From positions 1,142,001-1,206,000 of the forward strand of contig NZ_CP082333.1 of NCBI RefSeq assembly GCF_019890935.1: a stretch of DNA of 64,000 nt. The letters run 5' to 3'. Under the pieces are notes generated by a model. That model ran no database searches, was not told where the DNA came from, and worked only from the letters and a program-made list of their open reading frames with translations. Below, in pieces: positions 26,874 to 34,832 of this stretch. A program made the position numbers and the translations under genes. This DNA is from Exiguobacterium acetylicum. GTDB lineage: Bacteria > Bacillota > Bacilli > Exiguobacteriales > Exiguobacteriaceae. The first letter of the stretch is position 1. Every line of letters begins with the position of its first letter.

Positions 26874-27295
26874 ATTTCAAGTATTTGTGGATGAGTATCA
26901 GCTGTCGGATGTAGCAAATCATGTACCGTGTAACTATTGAGTACTTGATGGAACGCCGCAATGGCATCATCGAAGGCATCACGTGCCGGATTGAGCGAAG
27001 GGACCTCGTGAATGCCTTCTTGCGGATCGAGAAAATGAACGGTTGGTTCAAACAGTTGTACGACGTCACCGATATGAATTGCATCTGGAGGACCTGCTAA
27101 GCGGAACCCACCTCCACGACCACGGACAGAATCAATCAGACCACTCTGTCCTAAACGATAGACTACTTTCATTAAATGATTCTTAGAAATGTCGTAACAA
27201 TCCGCTACTTCCTGGATTCGGACTAAACGATCGGGATGGGCTGCTGCGAACAGCAGGGACCGAATCGCGTAATCCGTATAACGTGTCATGCGCAT
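26855..27295 (-). CDS. Rrf2-family regulator, NsrR-like but lacking the iron-sulfur cysteines
   Basis: 146 residues from MRMTRYTDYAIR (AGTAGGTG 6 bases upstream). The wing-helix region aligns closely with NsrR: YTDYAIRSLLFAA, ISKNHLMKVVYRLGQSG and RGRGGGFRLA. NsrR binds a 4Fe-4S cluster through three cysteines at about positions 92, 100 and 106. Here that segment (about 82-105, FEPTVHFLDPQEGIHEVPSL) has no cysteine, and Cys33 is the only one in the protein. So it cannot use the usual nitric oxide-sensing cluster. It is divergent from the flavohaemoglobin-like gene, which is the classical NsrR-hmp arrangement. Confidence 0.85.
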   Translation of the reverse strand: MRMTRYTDYAIRSLLFAAAHPDRLVRIQEVADCYDISKNHLMKVVYRLGQSGLIDSVRGRGGGFRLAGPPDAIHIGDVVQLFEPTVHFLDPQEGIHEVPSLNPARDAFDDAIAAFHQVLNSYTVHDLLHPTADTHPQILEMIPNRD

Positions 27296-27361
27296 TTTCA
27301 TCACCTACTTAACACACATACTAGGGGGGTACGCAAGCATTATCAACTCTCAATGTGCAAA

Positions 27362-27380
27362 AATTAAGATGCATTTTAGA
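27362..27380. promoter_or_regulatory. NsrR-like half operator between the divergent genes
   Basis: TTAAGATGCATTTTAG carries AAGATGCATTT, the half-site core of the known NsrR box, centred on the palindrome ATGCAT. The second half-site is poor. It is located in the 140-base gap between the Rrf2-type regulator and the flavohaemoglobin-like gene. Confidence 0.45.
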
Positions 27381-27435
27381 GATTGTTTTTGAGGGTGGAT
27401 TCACGCATAATGGACGGTGAAAGGTAGGTTAAATT

Positions 27436-28233
27436 ATGCATTTCGATCAGGCATTACACCTTTTGCAACAGCTCGGTCCATCGATGGAGCAAAAGGGATT
27501 GCGGATCGCGACGCGCTTCTATGACTCGCTTGAGGCGACGTACGAAGAAGAATTGCGCGCGCTTCGAGAAGCGGGGGCTCAGGACGGAACTCGCGCCTTG
27601 CGGATTTTACGCTTGAGTCAACTACTGAATCAGATTACCAATCAGCATGAATCGAGTGAACTGTTTAAATTGATTTTATTGAACGAAATCAATCAAACGA
27701 AATCGTTTCTGCTGACATACCCGGGCATCATCAGTCATGAAATTCTAAAAGCCATTCAGATCGAGTATGCATTAGAAGATGATGCACCGCTATTGCAAGC
27801 TTGGAGTATCGTCCATCATCAACTTGTTGATACGTGCCGACATTTTTGTAAATACCGCCGTGCTGAGAACTGGCGTCAACAAGATATTTTGTTGATTGCA
27901 GAAGAACATCATCTCGGAGCCGTCATTGACGAAGCCCGGCATGCGCTTCTGAGTGGTCGCAAAACGACCTTGTTACATGTCTCAGCTGAGGAACTGGCAG
28001 AACGAATGTTAGCGAATGTCCTATCCTTGACGACGAAAGGGATGATCGTTCATCACATTCGTCAAGAAGGATGGGAACAACAGATGCACGAATTCTTGAC
28101 GATGATCACGGCAAATGATCCGATCGTCTTCGTCAGTGGATCGACGAATTTCATTGAAGAAATCCAGCAACGACTTGATCCGTTACCGGTCCTGTTTGGT
28201 CCGTTCGTAGCGGCAAATCAATTACCCTCTTAA
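27436..28233 (+). CDS. Flavohaemoglobin-derived protein without haem ligands or FAD domain
   Basis: 265 residues against about 400 for Hmp. Residues 1-135 align without gaps to the Hmp globin domain (TRFYDSL at 26-32; TYPGIISHEILKAI from residue 94), so E. coli numbering carries over. The proximal haem ligand His85 is Ile85 and CD1 Phe43 is Leu43; Tyr29 and Tyr95 remain. The FAD domain is missing altogether, and residues 145-265 correspond to the NAD-binding half (ILLIAEEHHLGAVIDEARHAL; end DPIVFVSGSTNFIEEIQQRL then LFGPF, cf. CGPxxFM...FGP). Predicted not to bind haem or catalyse NO dioxygenation. Possibly a sensor or sequestering protein. It starts after AAGGTAGG and has a strong terminator. 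Confidence 0.75.
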   Translation: MHFDQALHLLQQLGPSMEQKGLRIATRFYDSLEATYEEELRALREAGAQDGTRALRILRLSQLLNQITNQHESSELFKLILLNEINQTKSFLLTYPGIISHEILKAIQIEYALEDDAPLLQAWSIVHHQLVDTCRHFCKYRRAENWRQQDILLIAEEHHLGAVIDEARHALLSGRKTTLLHVSAEELAERMLANVLSLTTKGMIVHHIRQEGWEQQMHEFLTMITANDPIVFVSGSTNFIEEIQQRLDPLPVLFGPFVAANQLPS

Positions 28234-28236
28234 CGA

Positions 28237-28292
28237 GAAAAGCGATGTGTAACGCTCTGACAAAAGTCGGAGCATGACACATCGCTTTTTTT
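28237..28292. terminator. Bidirectional terminator
   Basis: AAAGCGATGTGT-GCTC-GAC / GTC-GAGC-ACACATCGCTTT, a long stem with T runs both ways, between convergent genes. Confidence 0.88.
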
Positions 28293-29535
28293 AAGCTGAT
28301 TTCGTTAAGCGTTTTGCGCGTTGAATCGACCGGTCGAGTGCGAGATAGACCCCACCTGAGACACAACAGAGCAGTCCGACGAATCCGAGCGCAAAGTCAC
28401 CTTTTCCGGTATCAAGGAATAACGATCCGAGAAGAGGTGCGGTGACGCCGCCAATCAACCACTGGAGACTCGCAGCACCGTTGTACGTTCCGCGGAGGTG
28501 TTCCGGGGCGATCAAAGCGATGAACGTCATCTGGACAGGAGACATGATCATCTCACCGAGCGTATAGAACGCATAAATCGCAAGTAATACCGTCACGAGC
28601 ACGACATAACTCGTTCCGAGTGAGAACAGGTAGGACGGCACGAACGCGAGGAAAATCATGCCGATGCCGAAAATCGATGCCCCGAGCAACATGACTTTTC
28701 CGAATGCTTTGCCGGACAAGCGAGCAGCGATCGGGAACTGGAACAAGACGACCATGATCCCGTTCAGAGCCATCAGATAAGGGAACGGATTTTGTTTCGT
28801 TGGTAAGCCCGGTAGTGCTTCCTTCAAGAAGACCGGTAACATACTCTCGACGAGGGCAAATCCCATCGAGATGAAGACACCCGCCCCGATGAAGATTAAA
28901 AAGACATGATCCTTCCGCAATACAGTGAGCGGTGATACTTTGACTTCGTCCGTCTTTTCGATATACTCCGGTTTCGTTTCTTCGATGAAGAAGTAGAGAA
29001 CGAGTCCGTACAGGAAAAAGACGAAAGCGGCAGAGTAGAAGATGAGTGAACGGTCGACGAACAGGACGGCACTTCCGAGCAGTGGACCAAATGCGGCCCC
29101 GACGTTATGTCCCATCCGCAGCAGACCGAACGATTCGTTCAGGCGTTCTGGTGGCGTGACGTCCGCGACCATCGCGCTTGCCGCGGGATGGAACAGTGAA
29201 CTCGATAAACCGAGCAACGCGTTCAACGCGAGAAGTGGTCCGAATGAATCAGCGAACGAAAAACCGATTAAAGCAATGACGTCACCGATGATTGAGAGGA
29301 CCATCAGTGGTTTTCGACCGAATTTATCGGCGAAGTGACCACCGAGAACGGCGCCGACGAGCGACATGATCGGTCCGGTCGCCATGATGACACCGACCAA
29401 GAAGTAGGAATCGAGTCGATCCGCATAATAAAGAACTAAAAATGGTGCGATCATGAACATCATGATCCCCGTGATCGTTTCCCCGACGAACCGGATCCAG
29501 ATGTTGCGATCAAGCTGTTTGAGTGCGTTAAACAT
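28291..29535 (-). CDS. MFS transporter, probable multidrug efflux
   Basis: 414 residues, about 12 membrane helices. The MFS motif A is GGHFADKFGRKP (loop 2-3) and MGHNVGAAFGPLLGS in helix 5 resembles drug-antiporter motif C. Substrate is not evident. The gene is preceded by a long leader with its own promoter, a leader-peptide ORF and an intrinsic terminator, an arrangement typical of ribosome-targeting-antibiotic attenuation, so export of such a compound is a reasonable inference. The RBS is AAGGGG. Confidence 0.85.
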   Translation of the reverse strand: MFNALKQLDRNIWIRFVGETITGIMMFMIAPFLVLYYADRLDSYFLVGVIMATGPIMSLVGAVLGGHFADKFGRKPLMVLSIIGDVIALIGFSFADSFGPLLALNALLGLSSSLFHPAASAMVADVTPPERLNESFGLLRMGHNVGAAFGPLLGSAVLFVDRSLIFYSAAFVFFLYGLVLYFFIEETKPEYIEKTDEVKVSPLTVLRKDHVFLIFIGAGVFISMGFALVESMLPVFLKEALPGLPTKQNPFPYLMALNGIMVVLFQFPIAARLSGKAFGKVMLLGASIFGIGMIFLAFVPSYLFSLGTSYVVLVTVLLAIYAFYTLGEMIMSPVQMTFIALIAPEHLRGTYNGAASLQWLIGGVTAPLLGSLFLDTGKGDFALGFVGLLCCVSGGVYLALDRSIQRAKRLTKSA

Positions 29536-29567
29536 AGTGAAAACCCCTTATATTCCGTTTTTAGACA

Positions 29568-29608
29568 ATAGAAAAGACGGATACGCACAAATATGGGCAT
29601 ACCCGTCC
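29568..29608 (-). terminator. Leader terminator (attenuator) upstream of the MFS gene
   Basis: On the minus strand GACGGGTATGC pairs with GCGTATCCGTC (11 bp with GT pairs) followed by TTTTCT. It lies between the leader peptide and the MFS gene. Confidence 0.8.
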
Positions 29609-29629
29609 TAATATAAGAGGGCAGCATGT

Positions 29630-29654
29630 ACGTATACGCATACGCACACCCTGC
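29630..29654 (-). promoter_or_regulatory. Upstream hairpin of the attenuator
   Basis: GCAGG-GTGTGCGTA pairs with TACGTACAT-GCTGC, starting 12 bases after the leader-peptide stop. It shares the GCGTATGC-type sequence with the terminator arms, so alternative pairing is possible. Confidence 0.6.
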
Positions 29655-29665
29655 TTAATTAAAAA

Positions 29666-29743
29666 TTAAACGATTGGGTGACGTACAGTTGTAGCCGATA
29701 CAAAGACAGTGTGGACAGATGTCCGGGCTTGATGGAATACCAT
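29666..29743 (-). CDS. Leader peptide of the MFS attenuator (25 residues)
   Basis: ATG with an excellent site AAGGAGGAG 7 bases upstream, 25 codons, TAA stop. The peptide begins MVFHQARTSVHTVFVSATT and ends in VRHPIV. It lies between a good promoter and the two leader hairpins. Drug-stalled ribosomes on such leaders typically favour an antiterminator. The peptide does not match a leader I can name. Confidence 0.7.
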   Translation of the reverse strand: MVFHQARTSVHTVFVSATTVRHPIV

Positions 29744-29782
29744 TGTACGTCTCCTCCTTCTGTAATAGTGAACTTCCTAGTC

Positions 29783-29812
29783 ATCGTAAAGAAGATCGTG
29801 ATGAATTGTCAA
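29783..29812 (-). promoter_or_regulatory. Promoter of the MFS leader transcript
   Basis: On the minus strand -35 TTGACA (29807-29812), 18-base spacer, -10 TACGAT (29783-29788). Confidence 0.7.
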
Positions 29813-29937
29813 CTTTAAATCTGAAAATTGAGTCAATGAAGTGAAATGGACGAGACCTTGAAAATTCGGTATGATAGACTAGTTGCGAAAAAGATTGATC
29901 GGACTTTTGAATATATCGGTGAAAGGAACTACCATAC

Positions 29938-31518
29938 ATGACAAACATTCTACAAACGGAAGTCGAAAAGCGTCGGATTTTCGGCATCATTTCCCACCCG
30001 GATGCGGGTAAGACGACATTAACTGAAAAATTCCTCCTGCACGGAGGGGCAATCCGTGAGGCAGGTTCTGTCAAAGCACGGAAAAACTCGAAATTTGCGA
30101 AATCGGACTGGATGGAAATCGAAAAACAACGCGGAATCTCTGTTACGTCTTCGGTCATGCAATTCGAATACAACAAAAAGATTGTCTCGATCATGGATAC
30201 ACCGGGTCACTCGGACTTCGGTGAAGATACGTACCGGATCCTGACAGCGGTTGACTCAGCGATCATGGTCATCGATGCGGCGAAAGGGATCGAGTCGCAA
30301 ACGAAGAAACTGTTCCAAGTCTGTCGGATGCGCGGAATTCCAATCTTTACGTTCATCAACAAGATGGACCGTCAAGCACGTGACCCACTCGAATTGATGG
30401 AAGAACTCGAAGAAGTCCTCGGTATCCCGTCGGTTGCTGTGACGTGGCCAGCAGGTTCAGGGCAACAGTTCGAAGGGGTCTATGACCGCGTCAAAGGACA
30501 ATTCCATTGTTTCAAGAACGATCGTAAGTCGATCGAACTCGGTGAGGAAGGTCTCGCGAACGAAGAACTCGCGACGACAATCAACTCGGAAATGTATGAG
30601 ACGTTGATGGATGAAGTCGACTTACTCGACGGCGCAGGTAACGAATACGATGAAGAATTGATCGCAAAAGGTGAACTGACGCCGGTCTTCTTCGGATCAG
30701 CACTCGTCGATTTCGGTGTCACACCACTTCTTGAACATTACTTGAACTTGTCTCCTTCACCGACACCACGCGAGTCGAACAAAGGGAAAGTCGAGCCGGC
30801 ACAAGACTTCTTCAGCGGTTTCGTCTTCAAGATTCAAGCGAACATGAACCCGAACCACCGTGACCGGATTGCGTTCGTCCGGATTTGTACGGGTAAATTT
30901 GATCGTGGAATGGACGTCGTCCTGACACGGACAGGCAAGAAGATGAAGTTATCTCAATCGACACAATTCATGGCGGATGAGCGGGAAACGGTCAATGAAG
31001 CGTTCGCAGGAGACGTCATCGGATTGTACGATTCAGGCAACTATCAAATCGGTGATACGATCACGAACGGTGATCCATCATTGCAATATGAAGCACTCCC
31101 AACGTTCGCACCAGAACTCTTCTTGAAGGTCTACACGAAAAACGCCTTGAAGTCGAAACAGTTCCAAAAAGGTGTCGAACAGCTCGCGCAAGAAGGTGCG
31201 ATCCAGGTCTACAAGACGGAATACAACGAAATCATCCTCGGAGCGATCGGACAACTCCAATTCGAAGTCTTCGAGCACCGGCTCAAAGGCGAGTATGGCG
31301 TTGACATCTTGAAGGATGCTGCGAACTTCCAAGTCGCGAAATGGATCAAGCCAGCTGAAGTCGCTGCCGTCAAACAATTGACGGATTCTCGGACGGTTCT
31401 CGTCTACGACCGTTGGGATAATGCCGTGTTGTTATTCGCGAATGATTTCGTCTACGAGCGATTCGTTCAGAAAAACGAAGGAACGATCACATTGGTCGAT
31501 TCACCGCAACAACTCTAA
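29938..31518 (+). CDS. prfC: Peptide chain release factor 3
   Basis: 526 residues, full length. GTPase that recycles RF1/RF2 from the ribosome after termination. GTPase motifs: G1 SHPDAGKTTLTEK, G2 region QRGISVTSSV, G3 DTPGHSDFGEDT, G4 NKMDR. The RF3-specific C-terminal domains follow (KWIKPAEVAAVKQL). GGTGAAAGGA precedes the ATG. Divergent from the MFS leader and followed by its own terminator. Confidence 0.96.
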   Translation: MTNILQTEVEKRRIFGIISHPDAGKTTLTEKFLLHGGAIREAGSVKARKNSKFAKSDWMEIEKQRGISVTSSVMQFEYNKKIVSIMDTPGHSDFGEDTYRILTAVDSAIMVIDAAKGIESQTKKLFQVCRMRGIPIFTFINKMDRQARDPLELMEELEEVLGIPSVAVTWPAGSGQQFEGVYDRVKGQFHCFKNDRKSIELGEEGLANEELATTINSEMYETLMDEVDLLDGAGNEYDEELIAKGELTPVFFGSALVDFGVTPLLEHYLNLSPSPTPRESNKGKVEPAQDFFSGFVFKIQANMNPNHRDRIAFVRICTGKFDRGMDVVLTRTGKKMKLSQSTQFMADERETVNEAFAGDVIGLYDSGNYQIGDTITNGDPSLQYEALPTFAPELFLKVYTKNALKSKQFQKGVEQLAQEGAIQVYKTEYNEIILGAIGQLQFEVFEHRLKGEYGVDILKDAANFQVAKWIKPAEVAAVKQLTDSRTVLVYDRWDNAVLLFANDFVYERFVQKNEGTITLVDSPQQL

Positions 31519-31524
31519 GTTTTT

Positions 31525-31557
31525 GACGGATTACTTTTCGAAGTAGTCCGTTTTTTC
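31525..31557 (+). terminator. Intrinsic terminator of prfC
   Basis: GACGGATTACTT-TTCG-AAGTAGTCCGT with a T run. Confidence 0.88.
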
Positions 31558-31571
31558 GTTCCTGAAATCTC

Positions 31572-31597
31572 GTTTGATGGCAAGCGAACAAGGGTAA
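31572..31597 (+). promoter_or_regulatory. Sigma-B-type promoter of the YflT-like gene
   Basis: GTTTGA-N14-GGGTAA, close to the sigma-B consensus GTTTAA-N13/15-GGGTAT, 47 bases upstream of the start codon. Confidence 0.7.
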
Positions 31598-31643
31598 AAA
31601 CAGAGCGAGTTTGAATTCATATGAAAAAGGAAGGTGTCATGTG

Positions 31644-32111
31644 ATGGCGAAACGGTTTGTTGGAATCTATCAGGATCAATCGAGTTTGGAACGAAAAATC
31701 GAGGAATTGAAACAACAGGGGCATCATGATTCGGATTTTTCTGTCGTCGGTCGAGATGACGCGGCAGACGAAGCATCGGGTGCAAGTTGGATTGATCAGG
31801 TCAAATCAAAATTTTCTAAAGAACCACCGCTTCGCGAGACGTTAAAGCGTGTCGGACATTCAGACGATGAGGCAGAACGGCATTACGCAGAAGTCGAGCG
31901 TGGCGGTCTTGCATTGTTCGTCAAGGATCGAGATCACAACCACGACCACGACCATGAACACCATCATCACCATGACCACGATCATGATCATGACCATCGG
32001 CACGATGACAATAAAGTCGAAAATCCGGGGAACAATGCCTATGAATCCGATCACCGTGGGGACGGTGAGAAGAGCGACCGGGCGAAGTGGAAAGCGGACG
32101 ATCTCGACTAA
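31644..32111 (+). CDS. General stress protein of the YflT family with a His/Asp-rich tail
   Basis: 155 residues from the ATG at 31644 (GTG at 31641 possible), GGAAGGTG upstream. The N-terminal part (about 3-95) is the YflT heat-induced stress domain (FVGIYQDQSSLERKIEELKQQGH, FSVVGRDD). Residues about 97-125 form an alternating His/Asp stretch (HDHDHEHHHHHDHDHDH) likely to bind Zn, Ni or Cu. The acidic tail is disordered. A sigma-B-like promoter lies directly upstream, matching the stress role. Confidence 0.82.
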   Translation: MAKRFVGIYQDQSSLERKIEELKQQGHHDSDFSVVGRDDAADEASGASWIDQVKSKFSKEPPLRETLKRVGHSDDEAERHYAEVERGGLALFVKDRDHNHDHDHEHHHHHDHDHDHDHRHDDNKVENPGNNAYESDHRGDGEKSDRAKWKADDLD

Positions 32112-32116
32112 TACCT

Positions 32117-32154
32117 AGAAGTGAAGGCGCCATATCGGTGATCTTCACTTTTTT
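32117..32154 (+). terminator. Intrinsic terminator of the YflT-like gene
   Basis: AAGTGAAG-CGCC / GGTG-CTTCACTT with a T run. Confidence 0.8.
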
Positions 32155-32231
32155 CTCGCGTCCGGAGTCGCAAAGCGAGATGTGTGAGGAATCGAGGTGC
32201 TATACTGAGAGCATCGAAGAGGTGATAAGAC

Positions 32232-33320
32232 ATGAAAAAAATAGTGACAGCTTTAGCAGGAATTGGTCTTGCCAGTGCTTGGTTCATCAACCGATATCCA
32301 GTGTTCGGGAAACGACCAAGCCGTGCAGAGCAGCGGAGTTTCGAACGATCAGACCGTTTTGTCGACGGGAAGTTCAAAAATGAGATGGATTTCCAGTTGA
32401 AGATGGAATGGGACTCGATGAAAAGCATCTTAAAGGATTACGGACGAAACATTCCGAATCTGCGTCCTGTCAAAGCGTTACCGACGCTTCCGTATCAGCG
32501 ACGTCAAGACGATAGTGAAACACCACGTGTCACATGGTTCGGACATTCGGCATTTTTACTCGAACTCGATGGACAAACGATTTTCTTTGACCCGATGCTC
32601 GGGCGCGCACCATCACCGTTCCCGAAACTGGGGGGAGGACGTTTTCAAACGACGCAGACCGTCGATCTCGAACGCTTGCCGTTGATCGATGTCGTCGTCT
32701 ATTCGCACGACCATTATGATCACCTGGATTATCCATCCGTCCTCGCTTTGAAAAATCGAGTCGGTCGCTTCATCGTGCCACTCGGGGTCGGGAGTCGTCT
32801 CCGTGGATGGGGTGTCTCGGCGGAGCGAATCACGGAACTCGACTGGCATGAATCGACGCAAGTCGGTGGCATTAAGCTGACAGCGGCTCCGTCGCGCCAT
32901 TATTCAGGGCGAAATGGTCTTGATCAATTTTCAACGCTGTGGGCGTCATGGGTCATTGAAGGCTCGCAAAAAGTTTTCTTTAGTGGTGATAGTGGGTATG
33001 GTCCACATTTTAAAGCGATTGGCGAACAGTATGGTCCGTTTGATTTAACGATGATGGAATGTGGGCAGTATGATGTCCGGTGGTCCAATTCGCACATGTT
33101 ACCGGAACAAACAGTTCAAGCACATCGTGATGTCAAAGGTCGCGTCTTGATGCCGATTCACTGGTCTGCCTTCATCCTCGCGTTTCATGCCTGGTTCGAA
33201 CCGGTCGAACGGTTGCTCAAGGAAGCAAAACGCGATGAGATTCCAGTTTTGACACCAATGATCGGGGAGAGTGTGACACCCGAGAGCACGACACGAAAAT
33301 GGTGGCGTGAAGTGCGTTGA
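32232..33320 (+). CDS. Metallo-beta-lactamase-fold hydrolase (UlaG/NAPE-PLD-like), membrane-anchored
   Basis: 362 residues. An N-terminal hydrophobic segment (MKKIVTALAGIGLASAWFI) suggests a membrane anchor. The metal motif is SHDHYDHLD (about residue 158); further ligands lie in APSRHYSGR, FFSGDSGYGPHF and MPIHWSAF. The family includes phospholipase-D-like and lactonase enzymes; the substrate here is unknown. The RBS is GAGGTG. Single transcript ending in a bidirectional terminator. Confidence 0.85.
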   Translation: MKKIVTALAGIGLASAWFINRYPVFGKRPSRAEQRSFERSDRFVDGKFKNEMDFQLKMEWDSMKSILKDYGRNIPNLRPVKALPTLPYQRRQDDSETPRVTWFGHSAFLLELDGQTIFFDPMLGRAPSPFPKLGGGRFQTTQTVDLERLPLIDVVVYSHDHYDHLDYPSVLALKNRVGRFIVPLGVGSRLRGWGVSAERITELDWHESTQVGGIKLTAAPSRHYSGRNGLDQFSTLWASWVIEGSQKVFFSGDSGYGPHFKAIGEQYGPFDLTMMECGQYDVRWSNSHMLPEQTVQAHRDVKGRVLMPIHWSAFILAFHAWFEPVERLLKEAKRDEIPVLTPMIGESVTPESTTRKWWREVR

Positions 33321-33357
33321 GTAAGATAGATTTTTGATTTTAATTGAATGAAATGAG

Positions 33358-33402
33358 AAAAAAGTAGCCTTTTCGAATCACATCGAAAAGGCTACTTTTT
33401 TA
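33358..33402. terminator. Bidirectional terminator
   Basis: AAAAAGTAGCCTTTTCGA / TCGAAAAGGCTACTTTTT, a perfect stem with A/T flanks on both sides, between convergent genes. Confidence 0.9.
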
Positions 33403-33486
33403 GGTGAATAAACAGACGCGATGTCATCATCCTCGACCCTTACAGGAAAGCAAGGATGATGACATCGTCCGGTAGTACAATCTCAT

Positions 33487-34725
33487 TTAGCTCGCCAATC
33501 GATCCGCTTGTTTCGCGCGACGAGAACGTACTTTTTCGATGATCTCGAAACCGAGCACAAGCATCGTTCCGACGAGTAATCCGTTACTGAGGAACGGACG
33601 AAGCGTCAAAGGCAGGACTTCTGCGATGACGGTTGATTGTAACAAGATACTGATGCCGATGACGGCACTGATCGCAAACGCATGGCGGCGGCGACTGTTC
33701 TCCATGTTACTTTCAGCAGACTGCCAGGCAATCAGAAACATGTGCGGCAATGTCGCAAGCAACGCGGCACTCGCAACGCTACGCGGTAATGTCGCGATGA
33801 TCCCGATCAAGCTTGGGAAGAAACCAATCAGTGCGATGACGAGCGAGGCAATCAAGAACGGACGACGTTTCCGGCTTCCTGTTTGCGCGATGAACCCGCT
33901 CGTGATCGGTAACGGCACCGGTACAAGCGTCGAGAAAGTAGCGGCGAGTAAATGAATGACGCCTTCGATGGATAACCCTTGGTGCAGACGTCCTTGTTTT
34001 TGAAGCGTCGCTTCGACGGCGCTTAAAGCAGCAATTAAATTGACGACGAGCAAGATCGCGAACGGAATCGCGACAAGAAACGCGCTGCCGTCAAACTGCG
34101 GCCATCCGAACGGTAACGCTTGCGGTGGTGCGAACAAACTAGACGACGCAGGAAGCGACGGACGGCTGACGAGCCAACCAACGATGATTCCGATCATCAA
34201 GGCAAACGGACGTAAGCGACTCGGTCCGAATTGGCTGAGTCCGAGCACGAGCAAGAACGTGATGATACCGGCAAGACGTGTTGCTTCGACGGCAAGAACG
34301 GCACCGAGCATGACGCCTGTCAATTGAATACATAATAAGAGCAAAAACGTTCCGCTGACGAGCGGTGTGAAGACGGGTAATAAGTATTTCGTCCATCCTG
34401 TCAAACCGAGGATGATGAGGACGACGCCGGCAATGACGACGGCTGCCATAGCAATCGTAAAGGCCGTTTTTGAATCGACTGGTAGTGCAGCGATGACGAC
34501 GAAGATGCTGACCCATGATCCGGCAGGTCCCGATACGATCGGAAGCCGGTGGCCGAAGGCTCCATGTAGGAAACAGGCAATCCCGCCTACAAAGAACGAC
34601 CGTTGGACAAGGGCAGCTGTCTCGACTGAAGAGAGGTCGAACAGACTGGCGACGACGATTGGTAAGGCGATCGTGTTCGCGAGTAAAAAGACGATCCACT
34701 GGAAGGTAGAAGTCGTTTGTTTCAT
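33487..34725 (-). CDS. Nucleobase:cation symporter-2 type permease (xanthine/uracil family)
   Basis: 412 residues with about 12 membrane helices, in the NCS2 range. GPAGSWVSIFVVIAALP and LPITSGFIAQTGSRKRRPF, where the family conserves its QNxGxxxxT-type region, and the alternating small-residue helices support the call. The substrate could be a purine, xanthine or uracil. Divergent from a LysR-type regulator, which probably controls it. The RBS is AAAGGAG. Confidence 0.75.
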   Translation of the reverse strand: MKQTTSTFQWIVFLLANTIALPIVVASLFDLSSVETAALVQRSFFVGGIACFLHGAFGHRLPIVSGPAGSWVSIFVVIAALPVDSKTAFTIAMAAVVIAGVVLIILGLTGWTKYLLPVFTPLVSGTFLLLLCIQLTGVMLGAVLAVEATRLAGIITFLLVLGLSQFGPSRLRPFALMIGIIVGWLVSRPSLPASSSLFAPPQALPFGWPQFDGSAFLVAIPFAILLVVNLIAALSAVEATLQKQGRLHQGLSIEGVIHLLAATFSTLVPVPLPITSGFIAQTGSRKRRPFLIASLVIALIGFFPSLIGIIATLPRSVASAALLATLPHMFLIAWQSAESNMENSRRRHAFAISAVIGISILLQSTVIAEVLPLTLRPFLSNGLLVGTMLVLGFEIIEKVRSRRAKQADRLAS

Positions 34726-34761
34726 GAAAAAGCTCCTTTCTTAAACTTCAGATATTCCTGC

Positions 34762-34788
34762 ATCATAGCATATGATTGATGTTATGAT
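34762..34788. promoter_or_regulatory. Dyad in the permease/LysR intergenic region
   Basis: ATCATA-N15-TATGAT inverted repeat in an AT-rich 107-base divergent promoter region; position and form suit a LysR-type operator. Confidence 0.35.
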
Positions 34789-34832
34789 TCATATATATTT
34801 ATACATGAAAACATATGAAAGAGATGATGAAT

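Noticed and set aside
29560-29760. T-box or metabolite riboswitch in the long MFS leader
   Set aside because: No T-box sequence or known aptamer core is visible; a leader ORF with good RBS plus hairpins fits attenuation better.
34139-34699. 186-residue minus-strand ORF inside the NCS2 permease gene
   Set aside because: Shadow frame of the membrane protein; Arg/Cys-rich composition and no start signal.
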